A DNA stretch of 42,632 bases from Sphingorhabdus sp. (GTDB taxonomy: Bacteria > Pseudomonadota > Alphaproteobacteria > Sphingomonadales > Sphingomonadaceae): assembly GCF_029865925.1 (NCBI RefSeq), contig NZ_JARXAI010000085.1, positions 1 through 42,632 of the forward strand, read 5' to 3'. A program made the position numbers and the translations under genes. Shown one piece after another: positions 16,277 through 25,377 of the stretch; position 1 is the stretch's first letter, and the number at the start of each line of letters is the position of its first letter. The notes under the pieces are model-generated. The model searched no databases, had not been told where the DNA came from, and saw nothing but the letters and a program-made list of their open reading frames with translations.

Positions 16277-17132
16277 TGTTACTGCCGGCTATGGCCTGGG
16301 CGCGCTGCTTGCGGGCACCTGCTGTGAGCAACAGGAACAGGCCTACCAATATCATCGGAATGGTCAACCACTGTCCCATACTCAGGCCGCTTGCTTCCAC
16401 CAGCCACTGTAGCTGCTGGTCGGGCTCCCTGAAAAACTCGATGGAAAACCGGGCTGTGCCATAAATGATTGCGGCCATACCCGTCAGGAACCCGGGCCTA
16501 TACCGCGCATTGGTTTTCCAGAATAATGGCCACAATATCGCCGCCATCAAAAGCCCTTCAAGCACAGCTTCATAAAGCTGGCTTGGGTGGCGCGGCAAAT
16601 CGCCGCCATTGGGAAAGACAACGGCCCACGGTACGTCGGTGACGCGGCCCCAAAGCTCATCATTCACAAAGTTCGCAAGGCGCACGAGGAATATCCCAAA
16701 AGGTACGACGCAGGCGACATAATCACAGACCCGCAAGAAAGAGAGCTTATGCTTGCGCGCCAAAAGCCAGATCGAAAATATGATCCCAATCGCGCCGCCA
16801 TGAAACGACATCCCGCCTTCCCAAAGTTTGAAAACATCCATCGGATTTTGTAAAATGGATGGTTGGTAGAATAAAATATAGCCAATCCGACCACCCAAAA
16901 TGATACCCAAGGTGGCGTACAGGATTATATCATCGGCTTGCTCACGTGACATTGGCGCGCCGGAACGTGCGAGCAATTTCAGCAGCATCCAATAACCAAG
17001 CACAATGCCAACCAGATACCCAAGCGAGTACCAACGGATCTGGAAGAAGCCCAAATCAAGCGCAACAGGACCTACGCCAAGGTCGGTAAACTGAACAAAA
17101 CCAGCGGCAGTTGAAATAATCTCGAATGACAC
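16266..17132 (-). CDS. lgt: Prolipoprotein diacylglyceryl transferase Lgt
   Basis: 288 residues with about seven membrane helices. Family motifs are present: FQIRWYSLGYLVGIVLGYW near the N-terminus, GGMSFHGGAIGII (the H-G-G-x-x-G motif), and the Lgt signature RLANFVNDELWGRVTD followed by HPSQLYEA. The enzyme transfers diacylglycerol from phosphatidylglycerol to the lipobox cysteine of prolipoproteins at the inner membrane. Several lipoproteins in this window (auxiliary lipoprotein, VanX-like) would be its substrates, and Lnt at 27150 performs the last step of the same pathway. It overlaps the downstream midA-like gene by 11 bases. Confidence 0.96.
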   Translation of the reverse strand: MSFEIISTAAGFVQFTDLGVGPVALDLGFFQIRWYSLGYLVGIVLGYWMLLKLLARSGAPMSREQADDIILYATLGIILGGRIGYILFYQPSILQNPMDVFKLWEGGMSFHGGAIGIIFSIWLLARKHKLSFLRVCDYVACVVPFGIFLVRLANFVNDELWGRVTDVPWAVVFPNGGDLPRHPSQLYEAVLEGLLMAAILWPLFWKTNARYRPGFLTGMAAIIYGTARFSIEFFREPDQQLQWLVEASGLSMGQWLTIPMILVGLFLLLTAGARKQRAQAIAGSNSGA

Positions 17133-17207
17133 AATATTTCCTTAGGATCTTTTGACATTCCTATAGAGCCAAATAGAAGGTGCACAAAGCGTTTAGGAGA
17201 GAATCAT

Positions 17208-18905
17208 ATGCCGACCCAATTGGACCTTGCGATCGACGCCACCATCGCGCGCCTGATGGATAATGATGGGCCATTGTCGATCACCTACGCGGAGAAATAT
17301 GGCGTGCAAATGCCGGCTTTCGCCAAAGCACCCGGAAATATGGCGGACTATCTGGCATTTTTCTGCGCTACCCATGCGGACAAAGAATTTCTGGTCGACG
17401 GAGATATCCGGTCAAGTTTCGCAGAAACTTATGGTGCGGCACGCGCATTGGCGGGTGGATTGGTTGAGGGTTACGGGCTCCAAAAAGGGGAACGCGTTGG
17501 GATTGCCGCGCGCAACTCGGCCAACTGGATTGTCGCTTATATGGCTATTGTCATGGCAGGCGGTGTTGCAACTTTGCTCAATGGCTGGTGGCAAGGCGGC
17601 GAACTTGCCGAAGGCATTCGCATGGTCGGTTGCCGCTTTGTCCTTGCCGATACACAGCGCGCCGCGCGGATGGCGGAACAGGATCTTGGCGGATGTGAAT
17701 TGTTGATCATAAAGCATGATTCACGTCCATTGGATGGCTTATCCGTTTTGACCGCAAAGGGCGGTGGCGCGGATACCCCACTGCCCGCAATCGACCCGCT
17801 GGATAATGCCACAATTTTGTATACGTCCGGTTCTACAGGACAGTCCAAGGGGGCCGTGTCGGACCACCGGGCCGTCGTCCAAGGCGCAATGAGCTATGTC
17901 GGGCAAACGCTCGTGTTTTTCGAGCTTTTGTCTTCGACTGGGCAGGCCATGCCCGCGCAACCTTCAGCTCTCGTCAACGTGCCCTTGTTCCACGTCACCG
18001 CATCGATACCTTTGGTGCTGCAAAGCTTCGCCATTGGCCGCAAGCTTGTGTTGATGCCAAAATGGGACGCCGAAGAGGCCATGCGCATCATTGAAAAGGA
18101 ACGGATCAGCTATTTCGTTGGCGTTCCGTTGATGAGCATTGAGCTTGCAACGCATCCGGCAAGGCATAAATATGACTTAACAAGCTGCACTGCCTTTGCA
18201 GCGGGCGGCGCACCTCGCCCTGTCGAGCATGTCAAAAAAATTCGTAAGGAAATGAGCTGGGGCTATCCGTTATTGGGCTATGGCCTCACCGAAACCAATG
18301 GCGTTGGCTGCGGTAACTTCACGGACAATTACCTTGAAAAGCCTACCAGCACCGGTCCAGCGACAAAACCAATCGTCGAAGTCGAAATGCTTGATGATGA
18401 TGGTAACATTTTGCCACAGGGTGAGCGCGGTGAAGTCGCCATTCGGACGATTGCCAACTTCAATGGCTATTGGAACAACGAAAGCGCAACGCGTGATGCC
18501 TTTACCGCCGATGGATTTTTCCGGACGGGCGACATCGGGTATCTGGACGAGGACGGCTATCTGTTCATCGTGGACCGCAAGAAAGACATCATCATCCGTG
18601 GTGGCGAAAATGTCAGCTGCCCCGAAGTTGAAGCTGCGGCTTATGAACATGATTCCATCGTCGAGCTGTCCGTGTTCGGCATTGCTGATGACAGATATGG
18701 CGAGGTTCCGGGCATTGTCTACCAGACAAAGGACGGCGTGACGCTGACAGAAGAAGAGCTGAAGGCCTTTTTGGCACCGCGCCTTGCGCCGTTCAAAATT
18801 CCTGCGCATTTCTGGCAAGTAGATGAACCATTGCCACGATTGGGCACGCAGAAGATTGACCGGGTAACGCTGCGGCGGGAATATAATGCCAAGATCTCTG
18901 CTTGA
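17208..18905 (+). CDS. AMP-dependent acyl-CoA synthetase (class I adenylate-forming enzyme)
   Basis: 565 residues of the ANL superfamily. The ATP-binding P-loop is ILYTSGSTGQSKGAV (near residue 202), motif A5 is LLGYGLTETNG (near 354), A7/A8 is FFRTGDIGYLDEDGYLFIVD then RKKDIIIRGGENVSC, and the C-terminal catalytic lysine lies in PRLGTQKIDR. The reaction is activation of a carboxylic acid to its CoA thioester via an acyl-adenylate; medium- or long-chain fatty acids are likely but not proven. ATG 17208 has AGGAGA 7-12 bases upstream. It stands alone, divergent from lgt, with glnD 37 bases downstream. Confidence 0.92.
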   Translation: MPTQLDLAIDATIARLMDNDGPLSITYAEKYGVQMPAFAKAPGNMADYLAFFCATHADKEFLVDGDIRSSFAETYGAARALAGGLVEGYGLQKGERVGIAARNSANWIVAYMAIVMAGGVATLLNGWWQGGELAEGIRMVGCRFVLADTQRAARMAEQDLGGCELLIIKHDSRPLDGLSVLTAKGGGADTPLPAIDPLDNATILYTSGSTGQSKGAVSDHRAVVQGAMSYVGQTLVFFELLSSTGQAMPAQPSALVNVPLFHVTASIPLVLQSFAIGRKLVLMPKWDAEEAMRIIEKERISYFVGVPLMSIELATHPARHKYDLTSCTAFAAGGAPRPVEHVKKIRKEMSWGYPLLGYGLTETNGVGCGNFTDNYLEKPTSTGPATKPIVEVEMLDDDGNILPQGERGEVAIRTIANFNGYWNNESATRDAFTADGFFRTGDIGYLDEDGYLFIVDRKKDIIIRGGENVSCPEVEAAAYEHDSIVELSVFGIADDRYGEVPGIVYQTKDGVTLTEEELKAFLAPRLAPFKIPAHFWQVDEPLPRLGTQKIDRVTLRREYNAKISA

Positions 18906-18924
18906 TGCTGACATGGTGCCATTT

Positions 18925-18940
18925 GGCGACTAAGGTCGCC
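18925..18940 (+). promoter_or_regulatory. Hairpin just before the glnD start codon
   Basis: A perfect 6-bp stem GGCGAC / GTCGCC with loop TAAG ends two bases before ATG 18943. The only Shine-Dalgarno-like bases (AGG, 18933-18935) are in the loop and its edge. It could limit ribosome access to glnD, or could be a weak terminator of the upstream synthetase gene (no T-run follows). Its function is inferred only. Confidence 0.4.
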
Positions 18941-18942
18941 TG

Positions 18943-21702
18943 ATGGCATCAACAGTGGAACGTATTAGCAAACAGCGCGATATCATCGACCGGAGCGCGC
19001 TTGCTGAAAAAATTGAGAGCGTGATGCGTGAAACCGGCGCGCAAGCGCGGCGTTCGCACGTGCTCGAAATTCTGCAATCCGCGCTTGCCGAAGGTCGCGC
19101 CGAAATTAAGCGACGCTTGGGCGAACACCCGTCGCAGGGCTATCACGCTTCGGCTGAACAGGCATTCTTGATAGATCAGATTGTTCGGCTCATTTATGAT
19201 TATGTGACCGTTCACGCATACCCCGCCGCGAACCGTACTGCATCAGAACGGATCGCGGTACTTGCGGTCGGCGGGTACGGCCGCGGCGAAATGGCGCCGT
19301 ACAGCGACATCGATATCGCCTTTGTTACCCCCTACAAGCGCAGCTCGTGGACGGAGCAAGTAGTGGAGGCGACCCTCTATTTGTTGTGGGATCTCGGCCT
19401 GAAAGTTGGCCAGTCGAGCAGATCCTTAGATGAAACCGTGAAAATGGCGCAGGAGGATTTGACCATTCGCACAGCCTTGCTGGAAAGCAGGTTCGTGTGG
19501 GGCGACCGCGGGGTGTATGAAGAAGCATCGCTGCGCTTCTGGAAAGAAGTGGTGGGCAATACGGCACCCGATTTTGTCCGGTTGAAAATGGCAGAACGCG
19601 ATGACCGACACAAGCGCATGGGTGACAGCCGATATGTCGTGGAACCAAATATCAAAGATGGCAAAGGCGGCCTGCGCGATCTGCATACGCTGTATTGGAT
19701 CGGAAAATACGTCCACAAAGTGCCTACGGCGTCCGAACTTGTGCACGTCGGCCTGCTGAGTGCCGACGAATACAATCGCTTCAGAAAAGCCGAAAATTTC
19801 CTGTGGGCCGTAAGATGCCACATGCACAATATAACAGGCCGCGCAGAAGAACGCCTGACGTTTGATTTGCAGCGCGATGTGGCTGAAATAATGCAGTTTG
19901 CCGATCGCCCCGGCCGTTCAGCGGTAGAGCGGTTCATGCATTATTATTTCCTGAACGCAAAAACGGTCGGCGACGTCACAGGGTTGTTTCTTGCGCATTT
20001 GGACGAGGCCATGGCGCAAAAAGGTCGCCGTTTCATTCCAAGTTTCGTCCGCAAACCACGCAAGCTCAATGGCTTTCAACTGGACAGAGGCCGGCTCGCC
20101 TTGCCCGATGACGGATTTTTCATGCGCGACCCGGTGCGCCTCCTCGAAATCTTCCATTTGTCCGACTTGCATGAATTGGAAATCCACCCTTTGGCGATGC
20201 GCGCGGCACAAAGGGATGCACGATTGGTAGACAAGGTTGTTCGCCGTGATCCCAGAGCCAACGCCCTGTTCCTGGATGTCCTAACATCGCCGCGCGACCC
20301 GGAAACAGTTCTGCGTTGGATGAATGAATCCACTATCTTTGGAAGATTTATTCCCGAATTTCGTAGGGTAGTCGCGCAGATGCAGTTCGACATGTATCAC
20401 CATTATACAGTCGACGAACATTCCATCCGCGCCATTGGTTTGCTGGCTGATATCAGCCGCGGAAAGTTGAAGCAGGACCATCCATTATCAACAGCCATCG
20501 TTCAGCAAATCGTTGGCAAGCGGGTATTGTTTATCGCAACTTTGCTGCACGACATCGCCAAGGGACGTGGCGGCGATCATAGCGTGCTGGGGGCTGAAGT
20601 GGCCGACACTTTATGCCCGCGTCTGGGACTTTCGCCAGCCGAAACCGAAACCGTGGCCTGGCTGGTTCGTTTCCATCTATTGATGTCTGCCACTGCGTTT
20701 AAACGTGACTTGGCTGACTTTAAGACAATTTTAGACTTTGCCCAAGCCGTTCAATCCCCAGAACGCCTAAAACTTCTGCTCGTGCTCACCGTTGTCGATA
20801 TCCGCGCGGTTGGGCCAGGTGTATGGAACAGTTGGAAACGGCAATTGCTGTCAGACTTGTATGAAGCCACTGAAGAAGTGCTTCGTTTGGGTCACAAGCA
20901 AAGGGGCCGTGGCGAGCGGATCGCATCGAAAAAGGCGCAGCTGGAAGCCTTATTAAAATTGCCCTCGAAAAAATTTGCGGCGTTCGCGAAAAATCTGCCC
21001 GACGCCTATTGGATAGCGGAGCCCGATGACATTATCGCGCGGAACGCCTGGCATATACTGAAGAACGCCGGGACAGAGCTTGCGATTGACGCATGTTTCT
21101 ACCCCGACCGTGGGGCAACGCTGGTCACTGTTTTTGCGGCAGACCATCCGGGTCTTTTCTACCGGATTGCCGGCGCCATACATTTGGCTGGCGGCAACAT
21201 CATCGATGCCCGTATTCATACCAGTAGCGATGGGATGGCGGTCGATAACTTCCTCATTCAAGACCCGCTGGGGCGTCCCTTTCAAGAGCAAGGGCAGCTA
21301 AACCGACTTAAGCGGAGCATTGAGGAAGCTTTGACAAATCGCGCCAAATTGATGATCCAGCTCGAGGCTAAGCCAAAGGCGTTGCGCCGGACGGACGCCT
21401 TTAAAATTGCACCATCGGTGTTGATCGACAATCAGGCCTCAAACCGGTTTACCGTGATTGAAGTAAACGCACTCGATCGCCCTGCATTGTTGAATAATCT
21501 GGCGCTAGCGCTTTTTGAATCCAAGGTCACATTGCACAGCGCGCATATTGCGACCTATGGCGAACGGGCGGTCGACACATTTTATGTCACCGATTTGTTT
21601 GGCGGAAAAATCGAAAACAAGAATAAACTAAAAGCTCTTGAAACGCGCCTTTTGGAAGCTGCGACTGTGAACGCCCGACCCAAAGCAAAGGCCGCCGCGT
21701 AA
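18943..21702 (+). CDS. glnD: Bifunctional [protein-PII] uridylyltransferase / uridylyl-removing enzyme GlnD
   Basis: 919 residues, normal for alphaproteobacterial GlnD. The nucleotidyltransferase motif AVGGYGRGEMAPYSDIDIAF lies at residues 108-127. The HD domain for uridylyl removal is at about 531 (IATLLHDIAKGRGGDHS), and two ACT domains occur near 722 (LVTVFAADHPGLFYRIAGAI) and 836 (TVIEVNALDRPALLNNLALA). It senses glutamine through the ACT domains and modifies PII proteins, controlling nitrogen assimilation. All catalytic motifs are intact. It starts at an ATG right behind a small hairpin and lacks a normal ribosome binding site. No glnB is nearby. Confidence 0.97.
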   Translation: MASTVERISKQRDIIDRSALAEKIESVMRETGAQARRSHVLEILQSALAEGRAEIKRRLGEHPSQGYHASAEQAFLIDQIVRLIYDYVTVHAYPAANRTASERIAVLAVGGYGRGEMAPYSDIDIAFVTPYKRSSWTEQVVEATLYLLWDLGLKVGQSSRSLDETVKMAQEDLTIRTALLESRFVWGDRGVYEEASLRFWKEVVGNTAPDFVRLKMAERDDRHKRMGDSRYVVEPNIKDGKGGLRDLHTLYWIGKYVHKVPTASELVHVGLLSADEYNRFRKAENFLWAVRCHMHNITGRAEERLTFDLQRDVAEIMQFADRPGRSAVERFMHYYFLNAKTVGDVTGLFLAHLDEAMAQKGRRFIPSFVRKPRKLNGFQLDRGRLALPDDGFFMRDPVRLLEIFHLSDLHELEIHPLAMRAAQRDARLVDKVVRRDPRANALFLDVLTSPRDPETVLRWMNESTIFGRFIPEFRRVVAQMQFDMYHHYTVDEHSIRAIGLLADISRGKLKQDHPLSTAIVQQIVGKRVLFIATLLHDIAKGRGGDHSVLGAEVADTLCPRLGLSPAETETVAWLVRFHLLMSATAFKRDLADFKTILDFAQAVQSPERLKLLLVLTVVDIRAVGPGVWNSWKRQLLSDLYEATEEVLRLGHKQRGRGERIASKKAQLEALLKLPSKKFAAFAKNLPDAYWIAEPDDIIARNAWHILKNAGTELAIDACFYPDRGATLVTVFAADHPGLFYRIAGAIHLAGGNIIDARIHTSSDGMAVDNFLIQDPLGRPFQEQGQLNRLKRSIEEALTNRAKLMIQLEAKPKALRRTDAFKIAPSVLIDNQASNRFTVIEVNALDRPALLNNLALALFESKVTLHSAHIATYGERAVDTFYVTDLFGGKIENKNKLKALETRLLEAATVNARPKAKAAA

Positions 21703-21741
21703 AACCCAGCCTGCTTGTCTGGCATAGCGTCCACATCGCGC

Positions 21742-21771
21742 AAAAAAAGGCCAGTCTTGCGACCGGCCTTT
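21742..21771 (-). terminator. Intrinsic terminator of the ompA-like gene (perhaps bidirectional)
   Basis: Stem AAAGGCC / GGCCTTT is extended by inner GTC/GAC pairs around a TTGC loop. Read on the minus strand it is followed by a run of Ts (from the AAAAAAA at 21742-21748), a classic terminator 27 bases past the porin stop. On the plus strand TTTCTTCT follows, so it may also end glnD transcription. Confidence 0.8.
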
Positions 21772-21797
21772 CTTCTAACATTACGTCAGTTTGGAAA

Positions 21798-22907
21798 TTA
21801 CATTCCCGAACCTGGACCATAAGTCACTTCAACGCGACGGTTTTGCGGTTCACGCTCACCATCAGCAGTCTGTACCAGAGGTGCAGTTTCACCGAATGCT
21901 TCAGCGCTCATTGCGCCGTCTGTAACGCCCTTCGAAGCAAGGTAGCCACGAACGGTATCGTTACGACGCTGCGATAGGCCGACATTATACTTTGCGGTAC
22001 CCGACTTATCGGCGTGACCAGCAAGCATAACCTTTGCCATGCCGCAGTTCGCATATTGCGCAACAGCATTATCCAAAACCGAAGCCGCATCTGGACGCAG
22101 GTTCGATTTATCCCAATCGAAAAATACGATATATGGGCCCAAGTTACAAACCGGCGGTGGTGGTGGCGGTGGCGGTGGCGCCACATAGACTGGTGGTGGC
22201 GGTGGAGGAGCCACTTCGACTGGCGCAGGTGCACCACCGAAGTTATAAACCAGGCTGGCCATGATGCTGTGCGAACGCAAGCGTGTATTAGCCGCGCGAC
22301 CAAGACGATCAACCAGGTTAACGTTGCTCGCATTGAAGAAACGATACTTCAAGCCGGCATCCCAGTTTTTGCTCAATGGCGTGCGAACACCAGCAAGTGC
22401 CTGCCATGCGAAACCAGTGTCGGAATCGTCAAGAAATGCTGGAGCTGCCAATACAGTTTGCATGTCAACGCGTGCCACACCGACGCCGCCGCCAACAAAA
22501 CCCTGAATGCCGTCATCGTCACCGAAATCTAACAATCCATTGGCCATGAAGCTTAATGCACTTGCGTTACCAGTAACGCTGTAGGAACCAGCGGGCTGAA
22601 GCGCAGTGGCACTACCGCTTGTGATCTGAGATGTTTGGCTATTGAAGCCTTTTGCATCGGCTTGACGATAGGAGACTTCTGATTCCAGACGGAAACCACC
22701 AAAATCATAACCTACAACGCCGCCAACATCAAAACCCTTATTCGTGTCAATCGACGCCGCGTTCTGAAGCGTGCTAATTTCCAAGCTAGGGTCGTCTACA
22801 ATCATCGCCCCACCATCAACTCCAACATACCACTGATCGTCGCGGGCCAAAGCCGGTGATGCCAGAGCCGCAGAAGCGAGCGCCAAACTTATGGCTAACT
22901 TACGCAT
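21798..22907 (-). CDS. OmpA-family outer membrane protein with proline-rich hinge
   Basis: 369 residues. A signal peptide (residues 1-21, ending SPALA) precedes an N-terminal beta-barrel of about 210 residues (starts WYVGVDGGAMIVDD, ends ASLVYNFGG). A proline-rich linker with two polyproline blocks follows (about residues 227-252), then a C-terminal OmpA/peptidoglycan-binding domain with YIVFFDWDKSNLRPDA, LAGHADKSGTAKYNVGLSQR and NRRVEVTYG. The role is to tie the outer membrane to peptidoglycan; the barrel may form a small pore. The ribosome binding site is AAGGGGAAA upstream of ATG 22907. It is a single gene with its own terminator and a long upstream region, as expected of a highly expressed porin. 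Confidence 0.93.
   Translation of the reverse strand: MRKLAISLALASAALASPALARDDQWYVGVDGGAMIVDDPSLEISTLQNAASIDTNKGFDVGGVVGYDFGGFRLESEVSYRQADAKGFNSQTSQITSGSATALQPAGSYSVTGNASALSFMANGLLDFGDDDGIQGFVGGGVGVARVDMQTVLAAPAFLDDSDTGFAWQALAGVRTPLSKNWDAGLKYRFFNASNVNLVDRLGRAANTRLRSHSIMASLVYNFGGAPAPVEVAPPPPPPVYVAPPPPPPPPPVCNLGPYIVFFDWDKSNLRPDAASVLDNAVAQYANCGMAKVMLAGHADKSGTAKYNVGLSQRRNDTVRGYLASKGVTDGAMSAEAFGETAPLVQTADGEREPQNRRVEVTYGPGSGM
22153..22210 (-). repeat. Low-complexity GGT/GGC tract encoding the polyproline hinge of the OmpA-like protein
   Basis: Two GGTGGC-type runs (22153-22180 and 22191-22210) separated by about ten bases encode polyproline blocks on the minus strand. Such tracts can change length by slippage, which would alter the hinge between barrel and peptidoglycan-binding domain by whole prolines. 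Confidence 0.7.
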
Positions 22908-23395
22908 TAACTTTCCCCTTTTCTATTTTAGGAATGTAAATTTAAGAACTTCAGCCTAAGGTTTTTGTTCCACTTATGCAAGTCGCCATGCATCTATACT
23001 GTTGCTAAAATGTCGCCATTATTGTCGATATTTGATATTTTTATCCACTTTCTCCAGCTTGCAAGTTTAGCTTGCGCACATGCCAATAGACCGCAAAAAT
23101 TTTATAATTGTATCAAGCGTTTCGCGCGCTTCCACGTCAATGAAGGTGCCGCCGGCCGGCGAAGATATGGAGCGGCCACTGATCCATTGACCCACATTAT
23201 AATGGCTTTGGCGTCCGATAGACCTGTCCCACAATCGCATGCCAGTTTGGTGGGCTGAAAATCTCCAACTGCCCCCGTCCAGATTGCAATCTCCTACACC
23301 CTATTAAGAGCCTTCTTATACGCGAAGTTCCCACAGACAAAATGAGTTGGCACAAGATGATATCGCCGCGCGCCCGCTTTGGCTAAGGCGCAATC
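22908..23395. other. Gene-poor intergenic region, partly AT-rich
   Basis: These 488 bases separate the ompA-like gene (minus) from the rluE-like gene (plus). The first part, to about 23125, is clearly richer in A and T than the surroundings and must hold the porin promoter; I could not fix -35/-10 boxes with confidence. A 12-bp perfect palindrome CGCCGGCCGGCG lies at 23150-23161. A 97-codon open frame (22965-23258) has no coding character. No tRNA or known riboswitch was recognised. A small RNA is possible but unsupported. Confidence 0.6.
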
Positions 23396-23947
23396 ATGTC
23401 CCGCATCATCCTGTTCAACAAACCTTATGGCGTCTTGCCGCAATTCACCGACAAGGGGACCGAAGGGTCGCCGCGCCCGACACTGTCGCAATTTGTCGAC
23501 GTCCCCGGTGTCTACCCCGCTGGGCGGTTGGATATGGACAGTGAGGGGCTGATGCTGCTGACCGATGATGGCCGGTTGCAGGCGCAGATATCGGACCCGA
23601 AGTATAAGATGGCCAAAAGCTATCTGGTTCAGGTCGAGGGCGATGTGGCCGACGATGCGCTGGTGCGGTTGCGGCGCGGGGTTTCGTTGAAGGACGGCCT
23701 GACCCTGCCCTGCGAGGCCGAGCGGGTTGCCGACCCGATGCTCTGGCCGCGCGACCCGCCCATCCGTGTGCGGCAATCCATCCCCGATAGCTGGATCGAA
23801 CTGACCATCCGCGAAGGCCGCAACCGGCAGGTGCGGCGCATGACCGCTGCGGTCGGGCATCCGACGCTTCGGTTGGTGCGGCGCGCGATTGGGGAATGGA
23901 CGCTCGATGGCCTCGCGCCGGGAACATGGCGAGAGGTTGAAGGCTAA
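23396..23947 (+). CDS. rluE: 23S rRNA pseudouridine synthase, RluE-like (RsuA family)
   Basis: 183 residues, without an N-terminal S4 domain, which fits RluE among the RsuA/RluB/E/F family. The opening [18 protein letters not shown] and the catalytic-aspartate motif [20 protein letters not shown] (residues 41-60) are diagnostic. Further motifs are [29 protein letters not shown] and [18 protein letters not shown]. It isomerises one uridine in 23S rRNA (position 2457 in E. coli). Its stop overlaps by 4 bases, tail to tail, the stop of the small CxxC protein gene on the minus strand. Confidence 0.88.
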   Translation: MSRIILFNKPYGVLPQFTDKGTEGSPRPTLSQFVDVPGVYPAGRLDMDSEGLMLLTDDGRLQAQISDPKYKMAKSYLVQVEGDVADDALVRLRRGVSLKDGLTLPCEAERVADPMLWPRDPPIRVRQSIPDSWIELTIREGRNRQVRRMTAAVGHPTLRLVRRAIGEWTLDGLAPGTWREVEG

Positions 23948-24123
23948 ATAGTCACCGGCCGCGCGATGCGCTTGCCCTTGGTCCGGCTCGTCAAATGAAA
24001 TTGGCCGCAACGGTCGCACGTATAATGGCGCAACGTGATGGTCGCCGCTGCAATCGCCGCAACAGCCTCCGCCTCCGTCGCATAACGCGCTTTCTTCGCG
24101 CAGATGCTTAAACGCGTGCGCAG
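23944..24123 (-). CDS. Small CxxC protein (59 residues), probable non-ATG start or frameshifted start
   Basis: An open frame of 59 codons with clear coding character: [20 protein letters not shown] near the start, then an alanine-rich helix, then [20 protein letters not shown] and the end IARPVTI. One CxxC pair followed by a histidine (CDRCGQFH) suggests a zinc knuckle; an extra cysteine lies in SICAKK. No ATG, GTG or TTG lies in frame between the upstream stop and the conserved part. A CTG at 24123 has GAGGA five bases before it (24129-24133). It begins one base after the cupin gene stop, so translation is probably coupled. A one-base deletion after the ATG at 24128 is the other explanation. 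Function unknown; probably nucleic-acid or protein binding. Confidence 0.7.
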   Translation of the reverse strand: MRTRLSICAKKARYATEAEAVAAIAAATITLRHYTCDRCGQFHLTSRTKGKRIARPVTI

Positions 24124-24124
24124 A

Positions 24125-25276
24125 TCATTCCTCGCTTTCGAACGCGACGCAGCCCATGTTGCATAGCTGTGTCAGGAGATCGACGACGGCCGCGTTGGTC
24201 GCAAGGTCAACGTCAAGGACAAGGCTATCCTGCGCGCAGAGAATTTTTGCCACAGCCGACGTTTCGCCCACACAGTCAAAACATGCACCATCGGCAAACA
24301 GCATCACCGCGTCATCCCCATTGGCGATAAAGACCAAGCGGCTCGCCGGATTGCGCAATAACTGCACCACGTCGTTTATGCTTGCGCGAACATCTTCCGG
24401 TTCAACCGGTGTTTCGGGTTGCCAGTCCATATCGGCATATTTGGGCGTGCTGTTGAAGGTTCCGAACCAGCGGGCAAAGCGGGCAGGGTCCGACAGCGAC
24501 TCGAGCATCATCTGCTGCAACCGCACAAGCGCGTCGGGTAAAATTTCACCGGGGTTGGCTTGGCGTGCCAAATCCGGGTCGCGGTATAATTCATCGTCCG
24601 GAATGCCGTCGAGAACGTCATCGACAAAATGCCCCAATAGGTCGCTGCGCGATGGCGCGCGGAAACCGACCGAATAGGTCATGCAATCCGAACCAACGGC
24701 AACGCCATTATGCGCAAATCCGGGTGGAACATACAGGATATCACCGGGTTCCAGCACCCATTCGTCGGTCGCCGTAAATTCCGCGAGGAGTTTCAAATCC
24801 TCATGCGGCAACAATGGCGTATCGCCATCACATAAAGGCCCGATTTGCCAGCGCCGACGGCCAAGCCCTTGGATCAGGAAAACATCATATTGGTCAAAAT
24901 GCGGTCCGACCCCGCCTTGGTCAGCGGCGAGGCTCACCATCACATCGTCAATGCGCCAGTTGGGGATGAAGCGGAACGGCGCGATGAGGTCAGCGACGGC
25001 GGGTACATGTTGGTCAACCGCTTGCACCAGCAAAGTCCAATGGCTTTCGCCAAGTTCGGACAAGCGCTCTTCGCCCTGTGGCCCCTGCTCCATTTCCCAT
25101 CCGCCAGCTGGCTGACAAATCAGGCGCGATTCCACCTCTTCCGCACACGCCAATCCAGCCAGCTCGTCAGGCTCAAGCAAGTTTTGCCAATTGGACCACG
25201 GGTTACGGATCAGCAGCGGCTTTTTTTGCCAATGCGTGTGCAGGAAATGATCGATATCGAAGTTTTGAAAATCCAT
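24125..25276 (-). CDS. roxA: Cupin/JmjC 2-oxoglutarate oxygenase, RoxA (YcfD)-like ribosomal protein arginine hydroxylase
   Basis: 383 residues, close to E. coli YcfD/RoxA (373). The start has FLHTHWQKKPLLIRNPW, typical of the family (FL...W.KKP.L.R). The iron site is readable: His126 and Asp128 in VGPHFDQYDVFLIQ and His189 in YVPPGFAHNGVA. The C-terminal third has no metal motif and fits the family's dimer and winged-helix parts. E. coli RoxA hydroxylates an arginine of ribosomal protein L16 with oxygen and 2-oxoglutarate, so the same job is likely. It is followed by the small CxxC gene and is divergent from a small membrane protein gene. Confidence 0.88.
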   Translation of the reverse strand: MDFQNFDIDHFLHTHWQKKPLLIRNPWSNWQNLLEPDELAGLACAEEVESRLICQPAGGWEMEQGPQGEERLSELGESHWTLLVQAVDQHVPAVADLIAPFRFIPNWRIDDVMVSLAADQGGVGPHFDQYDVFLIQGLGRRRWQIGPLCDGDTPLLPHEDLKLLAEFTATDEWVLEPGDILYVPPGFAHNGVAVGSDCMTYSVGFRAPSRSDLLGHFVDDVLDGIPDDELYRDPDLARQANPGEILPDALVRLQQMMLESLSDPARFARWFGTFNSTPKYADMDWQPETPVEPEDVRASINDVVQLLRNPASRLVFIANGDDAVMLFADGACFDCVGETSAVAKILCAQDSLVLDVDLATNAAVVDLLTQLCNMGCVAFESEE

Positions 25277-25377
25277 AGACCCTCGCTGTGCATAAGCGCG
25301 GCAAAATGCAAGCCTTGGTGATGCCCCGCACGGAACATAAGCCGAGGCAGTGGGTTTTTCTGGTCAAGGAGTATCCG

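Noticed and set aside
22965-23258. 97-codon plus-strand frame in the gap upstream of the porin gene
   Set aside because: No ribosome binding site, mixed composition and no domain; the first part runs through AT-rich non-coding DNA.
23294-24019. 241-codon open frame antisense to the rluE-like gene
   Set aside because: Pro/Arg/His-rich translation typical of antisense of a GC-rich gene; it also covers the small CxxC gene in another frame.
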